Source: an uncultured Ruminococcus sp.
GTDB taxonomy: Bacteria; Bacillota; Clostridia; Oscillospirales; Ruminococcaceae
Length of the DNA stretch: 7,051 nt
Assembly: GCA_946186215.1 (NCBI GenBank)
Contig: CAMHMM010000097.1
Coordinates: 1-7,051, forward strand
Direction: 5' to 3'
Shown here: positions 6,067-7,051 of the stretch, piece after piece
Numbering within the stretch: the first letter of the stretch is position 1
How the letters are laid out: every line of letters starts with the position of its first letter
The notes under the pieces: model-generated
Database searches by the model: none
Seen by the model: the letters and a program-made list of their open reading frames with translations, nothing else
Told to the model about the DNA's origin: nothing
Program-made: the position numbers and the translations under genes

Positions 6067-6591
6067 ATGAGACTGAGACCATATATTCCCGATCATGATT
6101 TCGATAAGATAAAGGACTGGATAACCGATGCAAGGACAAATGCCATGTGGAGTGCTAACCATATCGGCTTTCCGCTTGAAAGAGAGGATTTTGATGCCGC
6201 TCTCGGGCGGATGTTCCTCAAATACGGCGACTGCCCATTTGTGGCGCTTACCAACGAGGGCAAGGTAACGGGCTTTATCTGCTGCTCGGTAAACTATGAG
6301 AGCAATGAAGCGATGCTGGCGTTCGTGGTGGTGGATCCCGCTCAGCGCGGAAAGGGCACCGGAAAGGAAATGGTATCCCTTGCGGCAAAATACTGCTTCG
6401 AGATACTCAAGGCCGATGCGGTGCAGCTCAATGTGTTCACAGCGAACGCCCCCGCACGGCACTGCTATGAGAGTGCGGGCTTTACCGAAAGACACACCGA
6501 TGAAAATGCATTCACCTACGGCGATGAATCCTGGGGCAGATGCAATATGATCCTGCAGGCTGAGCCTGCACCCGCCCGTACACTCATTTGA
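6067..6591 (+). CDS. GNAT family N-acetyltransferase with a repeat-derived C-terminus
   Basis: Cytosolic acetyltransferase of 174 residues that would transfer an acetyl group from acetyl-CoA to an amine; the acceptor is unknown. The GNAT fold is shown by the acetyl-CoA pyrophosphate loop FVVVDPAQRGKGTGKEM (86-102, with R94-x-x-G97-x-G99) and the later strand-helix LNVFTANAPARHCYESAGF (121-139), as in RimI/RimJ-like enzymes. The start has AAAAGGA (6052-6058) 8 bases upstream. No clear promoter lies in the 45 bases after the symporter terminator, so it may rely on read-through or a weak promoter. The last 12 residues, LQAEPAPARTLI, and the stop codon fall in the first unit of the intergenic stem-loop repeat. 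The native end therefore seems to have been replaced or extended; the conserved fold is complete without it. Confidence 0.85.
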   Translation: MRLRPYIPDHDFDKIKDWITDARTNAMWSANHIGFPLEREDFDAALGRMFLKYGDCPFVALTNEGKVTGFICCSVNYESNEAMLAFVVVDPAQRGKGTGKEMVSLAAKYCFEILKADAVQLNVFTANAPARHCYESAGFTERHTDENAFTYGDESWGRCNMILQAEPAPARTLI

Positions 6592-6769
6592 GCAAAAACT
6601 TTTATTTCGGTTCGGAACTTACATTTTATAAAGGCTTCTCTGTTTTGCGGTTATCCGGCAGGCTGAGCCTGCACCCGCCTGTACTCTCATTTGAACAGAA
6701 ATTATTATTGGCGGCTCGGAGCTTGTATTTGATAAAGGCTCCTTTGTTTTGCAATTATCCTGCAGGCTG
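6550..6769 (+). repeat. Tandem stem-loop repeat, two full units and a partial third
   Basis: Unit starts at 6555 and 6658 carry the same hairpin, GCAGGC-TGA-GCCTGC (6555-6569 and 6658-6672), followed by ACCCGCCCG or ACCCGCCTG and tails with CTCATTTG, TTCGGAAC/CTCGGAGC and ATAAAGGCT. A third start, GCAGGCTG, is at 6762. The period is 103 then 104 bp. The 13-mer ATCCTGCAGGCTG occurs at both ends (6550-6562 and 6757-6769) and with one mismatch in the middle (6653-6665). The first unit overlaps the end of the acetyltransferase gene. A frame of 65 codons spans the array, but its codons come from the repeat, so I do not call it a gene. Confidence 0.85.
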
Positions 6770-6797
6770 TGATAAATATTCTTAACTTGCGTAACTC

Positions 6798-6823
6798 AAA
6801 TGCCTGTGTATAGGCATTTTTTT
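6798..6823 (+). terminator. Intrinsic terminator downstream of the acetyltransferase and repeats
   Basis: AAATGCCT (6798-6805) pairs with AGGCATTT (6812-6819) over a 6-nt loop and runs into seven T residues (6817-6823). This is a clear plus-strand Rho-independent terminator. Its T tract overlaps the stop codon of the convergent gene on the minus strand. On that strand the hairpin has no T run after it. Confidence 0.88.
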
Positions 6824-7051
6824 ATACTTTTAAATTGATGTGGATCTCTCGCTCGCCATTCTCGGTGAGATCGCCTACATAGATAGACTCGATAAAATCA
6901 TCTGCAACAGCAAGGTCAAATTCTTTCAGATCTGAATACTTCTGAATAAGCTGCTGTCTGTACTCTCCGTCTTTCATACGCTGCTCCGCCTCTGTGATTT
7001 TATTGTCCAGACTTTCAAGTGGGAGGAAGCGCATTTTCTTTTTTGCCCGGA
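6822..7051 (-). CDS. C-terminal fragment of a probable site-specific serine recombinase (runs off right edge)
   Basis: The last 76 codons of a minus-strand gene; the frame stays open to the window edge (RAKKK precedes the internal Met at 7034), so the true start is outside. The visible part is a charged, probably coiled-coil segment (ESLDNKITEAEQRMKDGEYR and on) followed by LIQKYSDLKEFD and an Ile/Val-rich end, DDFIESIYVGDLTENGEREI. This resembles the C-terminal end of clostridial large serine recombinases (DUF4368-like tails after the coiled coil). The catalytic serine domain and zinc ribbon are not in the window, so the assignment rests on a short similarity judged by eye. It could be a remnant or the 3' end of an intact gene on an integrated element. 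The stop codon TAA is at 6822-6824, inside the T tract of the convergent terminator. Confidence 0.5.
   Translation of the reverse strand, partial: RAKKKMRFLPLESLDNKITEAEQRMKDGEYRQQLIQKYSDLKEFDLAVADDFIESIYVGDLTENGEREIHINLKV

Noticed and set aside
6588..6785. 65-codon frame after the acetyltransferase
   Set aside because: It lies almost entirely within the tandem repeat and lacks a ribosome binding site with suitable spacing.

Overview
The window looks like chromosomal DNA from a low-to-mid-GC Gram-positive anaerobe, most likely a clostridial gut or rumen bacterium of the Ruminococcus / Oscillospiraceae type. The evidence is a Firmicutes-style RpoB N-terminus with no large beta-lobe insertion, strong TTGACA-17-TATAAT-type promoters, purine-rich ribosome binding sites 7-9 bases before ATG starts, and many short GC-rich stem-loop repeats between genes. 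The genus is an inference from style, not a database match.

Layout. (1) 1-924, minus strand: first 308 codons of rpoB, running off the left edge, with its own near-consensus promoter at 1012-1040 and a leader hairpin. (2) 925-2203: a 1.28 kb non-coding divergent spacer that holds a mosaic of stem-loop repeats (1194-1364 plus, 1454-1583 minus, 1931-1969 plus, 1970-2030 minus, 2046-2123 minus) and ends in the promoter of the next gene. (3) 2204-4141, plus: a single-chain aconitase of the short, roughly 640-residue 'Aquifex-type' class, followed by a hairpin. (4) 4225-4379: a perfect-consensus promoter and a structured leader of about 120 nt. (5) 4380-5963, plus: a sodium:solute symporter (SSS family), then a strong intrinsic terminator. 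(6) 6067-6591, plus: a GNAT acetyltransferase whose last 12 codons and stop lie inside a copy of the intergenic repeat. (7) 6550-6769: that repeat in tandem, with a period of 103-104 bp. (8) 6798-6823: an intrinsic terminator. (9) 6822-7051, minus: the C-terminus of a probable site-specific serine recombinase, running off the right edge.

The protein genes appear to be separate transcription units rather than one pathway. rpoB is transcribed leftward. Aconitase and the symporter each have their own promoter and are separated by terminator-like hairpins. The acetyltransferase has no convincing promoter and may depend on read-through.

The most interesting signal is the repeat family. Its heads are built from 24-nt modules, each a 15-nt hairpin (6-bp stem, 3-nt loop) followed by a 9-nt spacer usually ending CCCG or close to it. 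Stems differ between modules but always stay self-complementary, and each stem type goes with its own spacer type. One to three modules are stacked ahead of a conserved tail with the cores CTCATTTG and GGCTCGGAA. Copies occur tail-to-tail (a BIME-like arrangement) and in direct tandem, and one has taken over the end of a coding sequence.
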